NCBI RefSeq assembly: GCF_000327485.1
Contig: NC_019943.1
Span: forward strand, 2,756,859 to 2,820,858
Length of the DNA: 64,000 nt
Direction: 5' to 3'
Source: Methanoregula formicica SMSP
Lineage (GTDB): Archaea; Halobacteriota; Methanomicrobia; Methanomicrobiales; Methanospirillaceae
Under the pieces are notes generated by a model. It ran no database searches and was not told the DNA's origin. It worked only from the letters and a program-made list of their open reading frames with translations. Positions 25,566 to 35,018 of the stretch are shown in pieces (the stretch's first letter is position 1; each line of letters begins with the position of its first letter). The translations under genes were made by a program, and so were the position numbers.

Positions 25566-26317
25566 TCCTTGATGATATTGTCAGGCGTACGGAAAAACGG
25601 GTGGCGCTGCTTCCCGAAACGTTTCCGGAACCTCCCTGGGACAACCATGCCAGCCTAATCAAGGCCATACGGGAGCGGGAGGGCAAAAACGCTGTGATCG
25701 CAGAGATCAAGTGTGCATCACCCTCACGCGGTATCATCCGGCGTAACGTCGACATGGCCCAGATGGCCGGCGTACTTGCAGGAGCGGGATGCGTTGCCCT
25801 CTCGGTGCTGACCGAACCCTACTTCTTCGGGGGGACCGGGCAGGACATCCCTCTTGTCAAATCAACAGTGAATATTCCGGTGCTCCGGAAGGATTTCATC
25901 ATTGATGAACGCCAGATCGCGGAATCGCGTGCTCTCGGTGCAGATGCCGTGCTCCTGATAGCCTCAGTGCTGGGGAAGCGCCTGCCGGCATTCGTCGATA
26001 TGGCAATGGATTATCATCTCGAACCGCTGGTGGAAGTCCACAATGCTGATGAAGCCGAATCCGCGCTCGGTACGCAGGCAACCCTGATCGGCATCAACAA
26101 CCGTAATCTTGCCACCATGACCATCGACCGTTCAACCACACGTATCCTTTCCGGAAATATCAGAGGAAAAGGGAAGCTGATCGTATCGGAGAGCGGGATG
26201 CGATCTGCCGATGATGTCCGCGAGATGAGGGGATACTGCGATGCGTTCCTCATCGGTTCATCTATCATGTCCGACAAGCAACCGGGAAAGAAGCTGGAGG
26301 AGTTCGTATGCGCATAA
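25562..26317 (+). CDS. trpC: Indole-3-glycerol phosphate synthase
   Basis: This 251-aa TIM-barrel enzyme closes the indole ring. The family signature [13 protein letters not shown] is present near residue 49, as are [32 protein letters not shown] and [11 protein letters not shown]. It overlaps trpD by 4 bp and trpF by 10 bp. Confidence 0.97.
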   Translation: MILDDIVRRTEKRVALLPETFPEPPWDNHASLIKAIREREGKNAVIAEIKCASPSRGIIRRNVDMAQMAGVLAGAGCVALSVLTEPYFFGGTGQDIPLVKSTVNIPVLRKDFIIDERQIAESRALGADAVLLIASVLGKRLPAFVDMAMDYHLEPLVEVHNADEAESALGTQATLIGINNRNLATMTIDRSTTRILSGNIRGKGKLIVSESGMRSADDVREMRGYCDAFLIGSSIMSDKQPGKKLEEFVCA

Positions 26318-26898
26318 AGATCTGCGGCATCACACGGCCGGAAGATGCACGCTTTGCCGAAGAAGCCGGCGCTGATGCAATCGGCGTTGTTGTCTGTTCA
26401 GGAAACGTTTCCCGCAGGAATGTCCCGCTGGAGCAGGCAAAAAAGATCTTTCGCGCCGTCGGTCCTTTCACCACAACGGTTGCCGTGTCGCACACAACCT
26501 CGGAAGATGAACTCCGGAAGATGATCGCGCTCAGCCCTGACGCGATCCAGATATCTCGTCCCTTCAAATTTGACAACCATCCGGGAGTGAAACTCATCCG
26601 GGTTGCCGGCAGAGGAGAGCCCCTGCCTGTTGATTGCGATGCCATCATCGTTGATGACAGCCACGGCACGGGAAGAACGTTTGACCGTTCATATGCCAGG
26701 GATGCTGTCAGGACTGCCAGAATTCCGGTCATCCTCGCCGGAGGGCTTACACCAGAAAATGTCGGGGCTGCGATCCGCGAAGTCCGACCCTATGCCGTGG
26801 ACGTAGCAAGCGGAGTCGAGGTCTCCCCGGGGATCAAGGACCATAAGAAAATCAAGGCGTTTATCGCCGCCTGTCGTATGCAGGAGCAGATACCATGA
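26308..26898 (+). CDS. trpF: Phosphoribosylanthranilate isomerase
   Basis: This 196-aa TIM-barrel isomerase begins [14 protein letters not shown], with the catalytic Cys in [28 protein letters not shown] and VDVASGVE complete the active-site barrel. It is slightly shorter than bacterial versions. The gene overlaps trpC by 10 bp and trpB by 4 bp. Confidence 0.96.
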   Translation: MRIKICGITRPEDARFAEEAGADAIGVVVCSGNVSRRNVPLEQAKKIFRAVGPFTTTVAVSHTTSEDELRKMIALSPDAIQISRPFKFDNHPGVKLIRVAGRGEPLPVDCDAIIVDDSHGTGRTFDRSYARDAVRTARIPVILAGGLTPENVGAAIREVRPYAVDVASGVEVSPGIKDHKKIKAFIAACRMQEQIP

Positions 26899-28070
26899 CA
26901 CTGGAAAAACGATACGGGGATTATGGCGGACAATACGTCTCGGAAACCCTGATGAGCGCGCTGCTGGAACTGGAAGCAGCATACGAGAAGATCGGGGAGG
27001 ACAAAACGTTTGCAGCGGATCTGGCAGCCCTCCAGAAAGAGTACGCCGGCCGGGAAACCCCCCTTACGTTCTGCCCGAACGCATCAAAGGAACTCGGGTG
27101 CAGGATCTATCTCAAACGCGAGGACCTCGTGCACGGCGGCTCGCACAAACTGAATAATACGCTCGGGCAGGCCCTCCTTGCAAAGCGCATGGGCAAAAAA
27201 CGGCTCATCGCCGAGACCGGTGCCGGCCAGCATGGTGTCGCAACAGCAATCGTGGGTGCTGCCTTTGGTATGCCGGTAGAAGTCTACATGGGAGAAGTTG
27301 ATACGAAGCGTCAGGCGCTCAATGTCTTCCGGATGGAACTGATGGGGGCAAAAGTCATCCCGGTAACATCCGGGACCCGAACCCTCAAGGATGCAACGAA
27401 CGAGGCGCTCCGTGACTGGGCTGCCAATGTCCGGGACACCTATTACCTGATCGGCTCGGTTGTCGGCCCGCACCCGTATCCCCGGATTGTCCGCGATTTC
27501 CAGGCAGTGATCGGCCATGAGACCAGACAACAGGTCCTGGAAAAAGAGGGGCGGCTGCCGGACACGATCGTTGCCTGCGTGGGTGGCGGCTCGAATGCCA
27601 TGGGAATCTTCTACCCCTTCGTAAAGGACGATGTCGAACTCGTAGGTGTTGAGGCTGGAGGTAAAGGGATCGAGACCGGCGAGCACTCGGCAACGCTCTG
27701 TGCCGGCGAGCCGGGCGTGCTGCACGGCGCATTCTCGTACCTGCTCCAGGATCCGGACGGTCAGGTGCTGCCCACCCACAGCATCTCTGCCGGGCTCGAC
27801 TACCCGGGCGTTGGCCCCGAGCACGCAATGTTGAAGGACAGCCAAAGGGTTACCTATGCCGCAGCCAATGATGCAGACGTACTCGATGCATTCCGGTTCC
27901 TCTCGCGTTCCGAAGGGATCATCCCGGCACTCGAGTCAGCCCACGCAGTTGCTTATGTCATGGCGAACCGTGAACGATTCGACCGCGACGACATCGTGGT
28001 CATTAACCTCTCCGGCCGGGGCGACAAGGACGTAGCTGAGGTGGCGCGGATGCAGGGGTGTGTTATATGA
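26895..28070 (+). CDS. trpB: Tryptophan synthase beta chain
   Basis: This 391-aa PLP enzyme joins indole and serine. Its sequence matches the TrpB1 type that pairs with Trp[12 protein letters not shown] at the N-terminus, the PLP lysine in [26 protein letters not shown], and GGGSNAMG for phosphate binding. It overlaps the trpA start by 4 bp (ATGA), consistent with coupled synthesis of the complex. Confidence 0.97.
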   Translation: MTLEKRYGDYGGQYVSETLMSALLELEAAYEKIGEDKTFAADLAALQKEYAGRETPLTFCPNASKELGCRIYLKREDLVHGGSHKLNNTLGQALLAKRMGKKRLIAETGAGQHGVATAIVGAAFGMPVEVYMGEVDTKRQALNVFRMELMGAKVIPVTSGTRTLKDATNEALRDWAANVRDTYYLIGSVVGPHPYPRIVRDFQAVIGHETRQQVLEKEGRLPDTIVACVGGGSNAMGIFYPFVKDDVELVGVEAGGKGIETGEHSATLCAGEPGVLHGAFSYLLQDPDGQVLPTHSISAGLDYPGVGPEHAMLKDSQRVTYAAANDADVLDAFRFLSRSEGIIPALESAHAVAYVMANRERFDRDDIVVINLSGRGDKDVAEVARMQGCVI

Positions 28071-28858
28071 GCCGGATCGACCGGGTATTCGAGAAACGCG
28101 GAAAGACTGCGTTCATAGGGTTCACTGTTGCCGGGGACCCGGACGAGGTCACGTCCCTCCGGATTGCAAAGGCACTCATCGACGGAGGGACAGACATCCT
28201 TGAATTCGGGGTGCCCTTTTCGGATCCGGTTGCCGACGGCCCCGTGATCCAGCGCGCTGATGAACGGGCTTTGGCTGCCGGCACGAATCCGGATACCATC
28301 TTCAGGCTTGTGAAAGCGGTCCGGGAATACTCCGATATCCCCATTGTCTTCCTGACCTACTATAACGTAGTCCACAAAAGAGGCATTGACCGGTTTTACC
28401 GCGAAGCCCACGAAGCCGGTGTTGATGGCATCCTTGTCGCAGATATGCCGGTGGAAGAGTCCGCCGGGGTCACCGAGGCGGCTGCACAGTACGGGATCGA
28501 CCCCATCTTTCTGGTCACGCAGACGACATCCGATGAAAGGATAGACAGGATCGTAAAAAAGGCGCGGGGGTACCTCTACCTTGTCGCAGTTCTGGGAGTG
28601 ACCGGTATGCGGGACCAGGTATCATCAGAAGCGCTTGCGCTGATCGGCCGTGTCCGAAAGCATACCGACATCCCGCTGGCCCTTGGTTTTGGCATCTCAT
28701 CACCGGAACATGCAAAGACCTGTGCCGCGGCGGGAGCCGATGGCGTTATCGTGGGCAGCGCGATTGTCAGTATTGTTGAACGGAATCTGGGCAACCCCAA
28801 GGTAATGGAACGGAAGCTTAAGGATTATGGAATGCGGATGAAAGAGGCTATCCATTGA
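28067..28858 (+). CDS. trpA: Tryptophan synthase alpha chain
   Basis: This 263-aa TIM-barrel subunit cleaves indole-3-glycerol phosphate. Family motifs: [24 protein letters not shown] with the catalytic acidic residues, [11 protein letters not shown] and [15 protein letters not shown] nine bases upstream is possible, but ATG 28067 gives the usual N-terminus ([10 protein letters not shown]) and an ATGA overlap with trpB. It is the last gene of the operon. Confidence 0.97.
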   Translation: MSRIDRVFEKRGKTAFIGFTVAGDPDEVTSLRIAKALIDGGTDILEFGVPFSDPVADGPVIQRADERALAAGTNPDTIFRLVKAVREYSDIPIVFLTYYNVVHKRGIDRFYREAHEAGVDGILVADMPVEESAGVTEAAAQYGIDPIFLVTQTTSDERIDRIVKKARGYLYLVAVLGVTGMRDQVSSEALALIGRVRKHTDIPLALGFGISSPEHAKTCAAAGADGVIVGSAIVSIVERNLGNPKVMERKLKDYGMRMKEAIH

Positions 28859-28890
28859 GTAATCGGGAAATAGCGCCATTAAAACACTCT

Positions 28891-28900
28891 CTTTTTATAT
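28891..28900 (+). promoter_or_regulatory. TATA box for the DUF333 lipoprotein gene
   Basis: CTTTTTATAT is a strong archaeal TATA box 31-40 bp upstream of the ATG at 28931. Transcription would start near 28922, leaving a leader of about 10 nt. Confidence 0.55.
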
Positions 28901-28930
28901 CGCGCCCGCGAATGATACCGGGGAATTATC

Positions 28931-29341
28931 ATGATTTCCAGAACGGGTATTTTTGTACTTCTTGGTGCATGCGTCATCGCAGGCATGCTCATCGCGGGCT
29001 GTACCCAGCCCCAGACAACGACAGCAGTGACGACCACCACGACTGTTGCACCGGTAGCAACCTCCGCGGCAGAGACCCCGGCAGCGGTTACCGGTATCGC
29101 TAACCCCGCATCCGTGAACTGCGGGACCCTTGGCGGCCAGACCGAGATCAAGACCGCAACCGATGGTGGCCAGTACGGCATGTGCACGTTCACCAACGGA
29201 ACCACCTGCGAAGAGTGGGCACTCTTCCGCGGAGAAGGCTGCAAGCCTTACACAGCACCGACTGCAACAGCGACAACTGCGGCTGCTACGAACGTCACCA
29301 CGGAAACCACCGCTACCGTAACGGCTACTGCATCGGAGTAA
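28931..29341 (+). CDS. DUF333-containing putative lipoprotein
   Basis: This 136-aa protein has a signal peptide ending in a lipobox (IAGC, Cys24) and then a Thr/Ala-rich, probably O-glycosylated or flexible linker. The central domain (about residues 55-106) matches DUF333: NPASVNCGTLGGQTEIKT, GGQYGMCTFTNGTTCEEWALFRGEGC, with four cysteines. A second Thr/Ala-rich tail ends the protein. It is likely anchored on the outer face of the membrane. DUF333 proteins are small extracytoplasmic proteins of unclear function. Confidence 0.8.
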   Translation: MISRTGIFVLLGACVIAGMLIAGCTQPQTTTAVTTTTTVAPVATSAAETPAAVTGIANPASVNCGTLGGQTEIKTATDGGQYGMCTFTNGTTCEEWALFRGEGCKPYTAPTATATTAAATNVTTETTATVTATASE

Positions 29342-29359
29342 GGCCACTCGATTAACAGA

Positions 29360-29899
29360 TCATTCCACTGCATCCCCGCGAAACGCGTGTGCCGCGAGGA
29401 TGGCGGTGACCTTTTTTACCCAGGCGGGATCGTTCCCTCCTGGTGGGTGTGCATGGGGAAGCGGAGCTAGCTCTTCCCTCCAGAGCCGGGCCAGCGTATC
29501 ATCAGATGTGCCGATCTCGCCTGCACCAATCACCTTCCCGATGAGCTGGTTCTCCCTGTCGTACACGAGCATCCGGTAGCAACGGAAATCACGGCAGGCG
29601 GGAGGTCGACTGTCATAGATGGCACAGTCAAAACCATCGCCGCCAGATTTACGGCAGAGAAATGGGCATGGCTTTTTTCCAGGAGATGCGGAAGTTCCGG
29701 ATTGAGCAGAGTACCGATCAGAGACCTCGCCAGCATATTCCCGGTTTACATGGACCGGAAACAGGTCGCGGGTAAGAGAGTACCGGCAATAGTAATCACG
29801 GTCATTCAGCTGCCGCTCGATGGAAATGAACGATCCAAAGCTGGAACAGCACTTGCCACAGGAGTCGCAGGTGAATTTTGCCATACGGTAATCGTTCAT
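29360..29899 (-). CDS. YkgJ-type cysteine-cluster protein
   Basis: This 179-aa protein carries a conserved cysteine cluster: CDSCGKCCSS near the N-terminus, then CPFL, FDCAIYDSRPPACRDFRC. It matches the YkgJ/CxxCxxCC family, thought to bind zinc or an iron-sulphur cluster. I chose ATG 29899 (MNDYRMAKFTC). The ATG at 29884 (MAKFTC) is also possible, and the longer frame to 29947 is less likely. It converges with the DUF333 gene. Confidence 0.75.
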   Translation of the reverse strand: MNDYRMAKFTCDSCGKCCSSFGSFISIERQLNDRDYYCRYSLTRDLFPVHVNREYAGEVSDRYSAQSGTSASPGKKPCPFLCRKSGGDGFDCAIYDSRPPACRDFRCYRMLVYDRENQLIGKVIGAGEIGTSDDTLARLWREELAPLPHAHPPGGNDPAWVKKVTAILAAHAFRGDAVE

Positions 29900-30014
29900 A
29901 AGACCGCTGTAATGATAAAGACAGATAATCCGGCATAATCCTCCCAATGCTTTTCAACCAGCGTGCAGACATACCACGCAACCAACAAGGGATAGTATCC
30001 CGGGAGATGATCGC

Positions 30015-30431
30015 ATGGCCAAAACGAAGGTCCTCTTTATCTGTACTGCGAACGCTGCCCGCTCCCAGATGGCGGAGGGGTTGCTCCGCGCCCGGCATGG
30101 TGATCGTTACGAGGCATATAGCGCCGGTACACGCCAGTCAAGGATCAGCACACGGACCATAGCAGTGATGCAGGAGATCGGGATCGATATCTCGCATCAC
30201 CAGTCAAAAACCCTTGATGCGGTGTCCGGATCTTCCTTTGATGTTGCCGTAACGCTCTGCGACAATGCGCATGCAGTCTGCCCGACCGTACGCAATGCCG
30301 CGAGGACACTACACTATGGATTTACCGATCCCCACCTGACACCGGGAACGGAGGACGAGATCCTTGACGGTTACCGGCGGGTCAGGGATGAGATAGCAGC
30401 GTGGATCGATGCCACGTTCGGTCCTGAATGA
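30015..30431 (+). CDS. Low-molecular-weight phosphatase family protein (ArsC-like arsenate reductase)
   Basis: This 138-aa protein has the P-loop CTANAARSQ (Cys10-x5-Arg16) and the general acid loop FTDPH near residue 103. Those fit both low-MW protein tyrosine phosphatases and thioredoxin-coupled ArsC. A later Cys pair (LCDNAHAVCP) matches the resolving cysteines of ArsC, which favours arsenate reductase. No other arsenic resistance genes are adjacent. Confidence 0.85.
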   Translation: MAKTKVLFICTANAARSQMAEGLLRARHGDRYEAYSAGTRQSRISTRTIAVMQEIGIDISHHQSKTLDAVSGSSFDVAVTLCDNAHAVCPTVRNAARTLHYGFTDPHLTPGTEDEILDGYRRVRDEIAAWIDATFGPE

Positions 30432-30521
30432 TAACAACTTTACCGAAACCTCCCGACACCCAGAACCCGACAACAAGATTGATGAAATGCCATTGCCTTC
30501 ATTGAAGTAGGACCGGTACTG

Positions 30522-31736
30522 ATGAAACGGACAAAGAAGGCGGACATTTACACGGAATCCCTTGAACTTCACCGGAAGCACAAGGGCAAGATAGAGGTCT
30601 ATTCGAAAGTCCCGGTGAAGAACCGGAAGGATCTCTCCCTTGCCTATACCCCCGGCGTTGCAGAGGTCTGCCGGGAGATCCACAGGAACAAGGATCTCGC
30701 TTACAAGTATACCCTCAAGGCCAACACGATTGCCATCGTGACCGACGGCTCCCGTGTCCTCTCGCTCGGGAATATCGGGGGATACGCGGCGATTCCCGTT
30801 ATGGAAGGGAAGGCACTCCTCTTCAAGAAGCTTGCCGGTATCGATGCCTTCCCGCTCTGTTTCGAACGCTACCACCTGGAATTTGCCGATGACATCAGGA
30901 ATATCGCCCCGGTCTTTGGCGGGATCGCGCTGGAGGATATTGCGGCGCCACGGTGCTTCGAGCTCGAGGAGTCATTGCAGGATATCGGTATCCCGGTGAT
31001 GCACGACGACCAGCACGGTACAGCAGTCGTTGTCCTCGCAGCACTCATCAATGCCTGTAAAGTGACAAACAAGAAGTTCGAGGACTTAAACATCGTTGTC
31101 TCCGGGGCCGGGGCGGCAGGATACGCGATCACCCGGATGCTCAAGTGCATCGGTTACAAACCCGGCCTCTGCAGCAGTGTCAACGACATCATTGTCTGCG
31201 ACAGGAACGGGATCATCCACCGGCGCCGTGATGGCCTGTACGCAAACAAGTATAAGTTCATCATCAGCGAGGAGACCAACAAGACCGGCAGGACGGGATC
31301 CCTGGCCGATGCCCTGAGAGAGGCCGATGTCTGTATCGGCGTCTCTGTGCCCGGGATTATCACCCCCTCGATGATCCGTTCCATGAACAAGGACCCGATC
31401 ATCTTTGCCCTTGCCCATCCGACACCGGAGATCCTTCCCGGGGACGCACTCCAGGCGGGTGCAGCAATTGTCGGGACCGGCCGGAATGATTATCCCAACC
31501 AGATCAATTATGCACTCGCATTTCCCGGGATCTTCCGGGGCGCACTCGATGCCCGGGCAACCCGGATCTCAGATGAGATGAAAGTCGCGGCGGCCCACGC
31601 ACTTGCAGACTTTGTCAAGCGCCCCCGCCATGACCGGATCCTCCCGGCCATTCTGAACCGTCGCGTTGTCTCTGCGGTAGCAGAGGCGGTCCGGAACGCT
31701 GCCGTGGAAAGCGGCTGCGCACGGGATATCGGTTAA
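30522..31736 (+). CDS. NAD(P)-dependent malic enzyme (malate oxidoreductase, decarboxylating)
   Basis: This 404-aa enzyme converts malate to pyruvate and CO2. Conserved elements: LAYTPGVAEVC, VTDGSRVLSLGNIGG, the metal/substrate segment MHDDQHGTAVV and a Rossmann NAD-binding motif VVSGAGAAGYAI. A SNPTPE-like segment reads AHPTPEILPG. It is the short bacterial/archaeal type without a phosphotransacetylase domain. It stands alone, converging with truA. Confidence 0.92.
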   Translation: MKRTKKADIYTESLELHRKHKGKIEVYSKVPVKNRKDLSLAYTPGVAEVCREIHRNKDLAYKYTLKANTIAIVTDGSRVLSLGNIGGYAAIPVMEGKALLFKKLAGIDAFPLCFERYHLEFADDIRNIAPVFGGIALEDIAAPRCFELEESLQDIGIPVMHDDQHGTAVVVLAALINACKVTNKKFEDLNIVVSGAGAAGYAITRMLKCIGYKPGLCSSVNDIIVCDRNGIIHRRRDGLYANKYKFIISEETNKTGRTGSLADALREADVCIGVSVPGIITPSMIRSMNKDPIIFALAHPTPEILPGDALQAGAAIVGTGRNDYPNQINYALAFPGIFRGALDARATRISDEMKVAAAHALADFVKRPRHDRILPAILNRRVVSAVAEAVRNAAVESGCARDIG

Positions 31737-31740
31737 ACGA

Positions 31741-32583
31741 TCAGGAAGAGGGCCGGTCCTGCTGCAATACCTGGCACACATTTCCCATGAGAAAATGATG
31801 CCGCAGGAGATCGTCAATAAAACGGGCACTCCGCTCACGCGCGACAATCGGTTTCCAGCAGATACCACAATCAGTATCCCACAGGACAAGCCCTTCAGCC
31901 GGAGCAGGTGAGAGGGCTTTTTCCGGCTCCGCAGTAAGGAGATGGTCAATGAGATCCACGTCCTCCTCTCCTTCACCGATGCGGAGCAAAGCAGTTGCCA
32001 TGCAGCGCACCTGGTGCCAGAGGAAACTTTCTGCAGTTACCTCAAGGCAGACAAAACCTCCTTCTTCCAGCACCCGTGCAGAATAGACCGTCCGGCACGG
32101 GTTCCTCCCGTCCATTCGGGCAAAGCTGGAGAAGTTGTGGCTACCGACAAACCGCGCCGCTGCGTGTGCCATTGCATCAATGCAGGGTGGGGCACGGGAA
32201 AAGAAATACCGGTATGTGCGTTTCTTTGCATCATACCGCGGGTGGAAGGTTGGGGACACTTCCGCATATGCCGTGCACCAGCAGTCGGGAGGCAGTTGCA
32301 GGTTGATCGTGGCGACTGCCCGCTCCGGTACATCCGTTGAAAACGCCGCTACCTGCCCGATTGCGTGAACCCCCCGATCGGTTCTGCCGGCGAACAGGAA
32401 GCCGGCATCCCGCCAATCCGAGAAGAGGCTGAGCCGCTGGCAGGCGGCAACGAACTCTCCCTCAACAGTCCGCTCGGAGACCTGCATCTGCGATCCGAAG
32501 AACCGGCTGCCAAGATAGGAGACCCGGAACGCAAGCCTTACCGGAGCTGGATGTGACGGGTGATCCGCTTGATCTTTCTCCAT
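31741..32583 (-). CDS. truA: tRNA pseudouridine synthase A
   Basis: This 280-aa enzyme makes pseudouridine at positions 38-40 of the tRNA anticodon arm. The catalytic Asp69 lies in AGRTDRGVHA, and FHPRYDAKKRTYRY and SFLWHQVRCM blocks are typical. The N-terminus carries about 15 extra residues (MEKDQADHPSHPAP). The start overlaps the upstream PHP gene by 46 bp, an unusually long overlap. A downstream in-frame start would cut into the conserved RVSYLGSRFFG. Confidence 0.94.
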   Translation of the reverse strand: MEKDQADHPSHPAPVRLAFRVSYLGSRFFGSQMQVSERTVEGEFVAACQRLSLFSDWRDAGFLFAGRTDRGVHAIGQVAAFSTDVPERAVATINLQLPPDCWCTAYAEVSPTFHPRYDAKKRTYRYFFSRAPPCIDAMAHAAARFVGSHNFSSFARMDGRNPCRTVYSARVLEEGGFVCLEVTAESFLWHQVRCMATALLRIGEGEEDVDLIDHLLTAEPEKALSPAPAEGLVLWDTDCGICWKPIVARERSARFIDDLLRHHFLMGNVCQVLQQDRPSS

Positions 32584-33215
32584 GTGTTGTTGATTGACTG
32601 GCGCGTGTACGTGCGCAGCGGCGTTTTCCTGCCGCCATAGGATACTCTTCCGGCCCGGATTGCATCGAGGATGGCAGGGACATTCTTTTCCGCGTCAACA
32701 TAGGTCCGGCCAAACCCGACGAACTTTGCGTTGTGGGCATCGCTGCCTCCGACACACGGCTTGCCGAGACGCTTTGCAATCCTGGCCGCCTTTTTGTTTG
32801 CCGAGCCCACAATATACCGGCTGTTGAAGACCTCGACAGCATCGACAACGTTCATCCCCACTTTCTTCCGGCGGGCAACCCCGTGGCGCCAGACATGGTA
32901 CGGGTGGGGGAGGATGGCAAGAGCGTTCATCTCCCGTGCAATCCGCACCGTTGTCACAACATCAAGACCTGCGGGGATGACCTCGGTGACACCCAGCACG
33001 AGAAGATGGCCCTGTTTTGTGGAGACCTCGATACCGGGAATGACAAGAACGGGAGACGGGATCGTGAGGGCTTTCTTCGCCCCTTCGACAGAGTCATGGT
33101 CCGTGATGGCGATCGCGTCGAGCCCCTCTGCTGCTGCCTGCCGGAGGATCTCCTCGACACTGCTCTCCCCGTCCCTGGAATAACTGGTATGCACGTGCAG
33201 ATCGCAGGCTAGCAT
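32538..33215 (-). CDS. PHP-domain phosphoesterase
   Basis: This 225-aa protein has all PHP metal-binding motifs: DLHVHTSYSRDG (His7, His9), AITDHDSV, GIEVST, LPHPYHVWRHG and GGSDAHNAKFVG. Related archaeal proteins are annotated as PHP phosphoesterases or putative histidinol phosphatases. The short form without a polymerase domain suggests a stand-alone phosphoesterase, with substrate unknown. A basic C-terminal tail (TRQSINNTWRKIKRITRH) could bind nucleic acid. It overlaps truA. Confidence 0.88.
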   Translation of the reverse strand: MLACDLHVHTSYSRDGESSVEEILRQAAAEGLDAIAITDHDSVEGAKKALTIPSPVLVIPGIEVSTKQGHLLVLGVTEVIPAGLDVVTTVRIAREMNALAILPHPYHVWRHGVARRKKVGMNVVDAVEVFNSRYIVGSANKKAARIAKRLGKPCVGGSDAHNAKFVGFGRTYVDAEKNVPAILDAIRAGRVSYGGRKTPLRTYTRQSINNTWRKIKRITRHIQLR

Positions 33216-33256
33216 CTGATCATAGTGTTTTTATCTCTCTGGTATTAAGGGAACTT

Positions 33257-34669
33257 ATGCGCATCCTCCTCCCTACCGGCTCCGCCACCGAAGAGATGGT
33301 CCGCCAGGCAGCCGCCGGGTGTGACGCAGACGTCATCGTTACCGGGGAGATCGCGTCCTTTCTGACACCGCACCAGATTAAGGTGATCCTGCAAAAGAAA
33401 AAATACGATATGGTGATCGTTTCCGGGATGAGTACGGCTTCATTCGAGCAGGTCGAGCGTGAAACCGGGGTCCCGGTATACCGTGGGCCGCGTCATGCGG
33501 CAGACCTTTCGCTGATCCTCCCCCTCATCGAAAAAAACTCCCTTTCAAAGACTGTTCCCGCAGACGATTTCCTTGCTTCGCAGAAGGCAAACGAGGCAAA
33601 GGCCCATGTTGAAGCAAGTGAGCGGGAGGCTGAATGCGATTTCATCATCCGAGGCGTGAAAATTGGCGGTGAATCGCGGATGAAGGTCCTTGCCGAGATC
33701 ATGGACGCCCACCGATGCGATACTATATGTGAGCGGGTTGGGCAGTTCTTTGAATCAGGGGCGGATATTGTTGACCTGGGATTCGGATTCGATGCAACAC
33801 CGGAAGATGTCACCCGGGTCTTCTCAGAACTCGACGGGATCGATCGTCCTCTTGCAGCGGACACGCAGATCCCCGCGTTAATAAGGGCGGCTCTTATCCG
33901 GGCCGATCTCATTCTCAGCCTGCAGGAGGAGAACATCCCAAAGGTCGGCAGGGAGGTGGCAGAGGCCGGGGCAGCAGCAGTGATTGTTCCGGGGGCGAGC
34001 ACGCTAACAAAGAACATCACACTGGCAAAACGGGAGGGAGTCCGGTGCATCATTGCCGATCCCCTTCTCCAGCCGGCCGGGTCCGGGCTGGTCTCCTCGC
34101 TGAAGAATTTCCAGAGGGGGTGTCATCCCCTTTTCTTCGGTGCCGGCAATGTCGCCGAGCTCATCGACGCCGACTCCCCCGGTATCAATGCCCTCCTCGC
34201 GGGGATGGCGATGGAGGTGGGGACAGCAGTGATCTTCACCAGCGAGCACTCAGATAAAACCCGGGGATCCGTTCGCGAAATGCGCAGGGCAACGGAGATG
34301 ATGGCCCTTGCCCGCGAACGGCCCTACCCGAAGGATCTCGGCATCGACCTCCTCCTCTTAAAGGAGAAGCGGCGCCGGCGCGAGCCCCCCTTGAACTATG
34401 AAACTATCACCAGCGCTCAGAGCATGCCGGATGAGATCGAGTACGATCCGAACGGGAATTTCCGGATCGGCATCGAGGGTGACCGGATTGTTGCAGTTAT
34501 CCATGGGAAGGCGGTGCAGGGCACGCGCTGGCAGGATGTTTTGCACACCATCCTTTCGCAGGGAGATGTCTCTCTTCTCGATCATGCCGGTTACCTGGGC
34601 CGGGAACTCTACAAGGCGGAACTGGCAATACGGTACGGGCGCAGTTTCGAGCAGGACGGGGAATTCTGA
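33257..34669 (+). CDS. Dihydropteroate synthase-like protein (methanogen type)
   Basis: This 470-aa protein of the archaeal dihydropteroate synthase-related family (TIGR00284) was probably recruited for pterin or methanopterin-related chemistry. The N-terminal ~130 residues (IVTGEIASFLTPHQIKVIL) form a separate domain. The central TIM barrel shows FESGADIVDLGFGFDATPED, PLAADTQIPALI and FGAGNVAELIDADSPG, patterns shared with DHPS and methyltransferase barrels. The C-terminus has about 100 additional residues. It is transcribed divergently from the PHP gene. Confidence 0.88.
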   Translation: MRILLPTGSATEEMVRQAAAGCDADVIVTGEIASFLTPHQIKVILQKKKYDMVIVSGMSTASFEQVERETGVPVYRGPRHAADLSLILPLIEKNSLSKTVPADDFLASQKANEAKAHVEASEREAECDFIIRGVKIGGESRMKVLAEIMDAHRCDTICERVGQFFESGADIVDLGFGFDATPEDVTRVFSELDGIDRPLAADTQIPALIRAALIRADLILSLQEENIPKVGREVAEAGAAAVIVPGASTLTKNITLAKREGVRCIIADPLLQPAGSGLVSSLKNFQRGCHPLFFGAGNVAELIDADSPGINALLAGMAMEVGTAVIFTSEHSDKTRGSVREMRRATEMMALARERPYPKDLGIDLLLLKEKRRRREPPLNYETITSAQSMPDEIEYDPNGNFRIGIEGDRIVAVIHGKAVQGTRWQDVLHTILSQGDVSLLDHAGYLGRELYKAELAIRYGRSFEQDGEF

Positions 34670-34714
34670 TCAAGGATCCAACGCTTTATCTCCCGAAAAG
34701 GGCACCTGTACAGC

Positions 34715-34996
34715 ATGGCAGCACAGGCTCGCGCATCCCACATTCTTGTCAAGACGGAAGAACAGGCAAAACAGATCATGAAACGCCTCTCTGATGGAGA
34801 GGAGTTCGACAAGGTCGCCCGCAGGTTCTCTTCCTGCCCTTCGGGTAAGAAAGGTGGAGACCTTGGCTGGTTTGGCAAGGGCATGATGGTCCCTGAGTTC
34901 GAGAAGGTCGCATTCGAGGAAGAGGTCGGCAAGGTCGTCGGGCCGATCAAGACCCAGTTCGGGTTCCATGTCATCAAGGTGACCGGGAAGAAGTAA
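34715..34996 (+). CDS. Parvulin-type peptidyl-prolyl isomerase
   Basis: This 93-aa, single-domain cytosolic parvulin has ARASHILVKTEEQAKQI, the SSCPSGKKGGDLGWFGKG core and GPIKTQFGFHVIKV. No signal peptide or extra domain is present. It accelerates proline cis-trans isomerisation, probably during protein folding. It lies between the DHPS-like gene and a membrane-anchored acetolactate decarboxylase. Confidence 0.93.
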   Translation: MAAQARASHILVKTEEQAKQIMKRLSDGEEFDKVARRFSSCPSGKKGGDLGWFGKGMMVPEFEKVAFEEEVGKVVGPIKTQFGFHVIKVTGKK

Positions 34997-35018
34997 TCCC
35001 CGAAGGGGAAATCCATCT

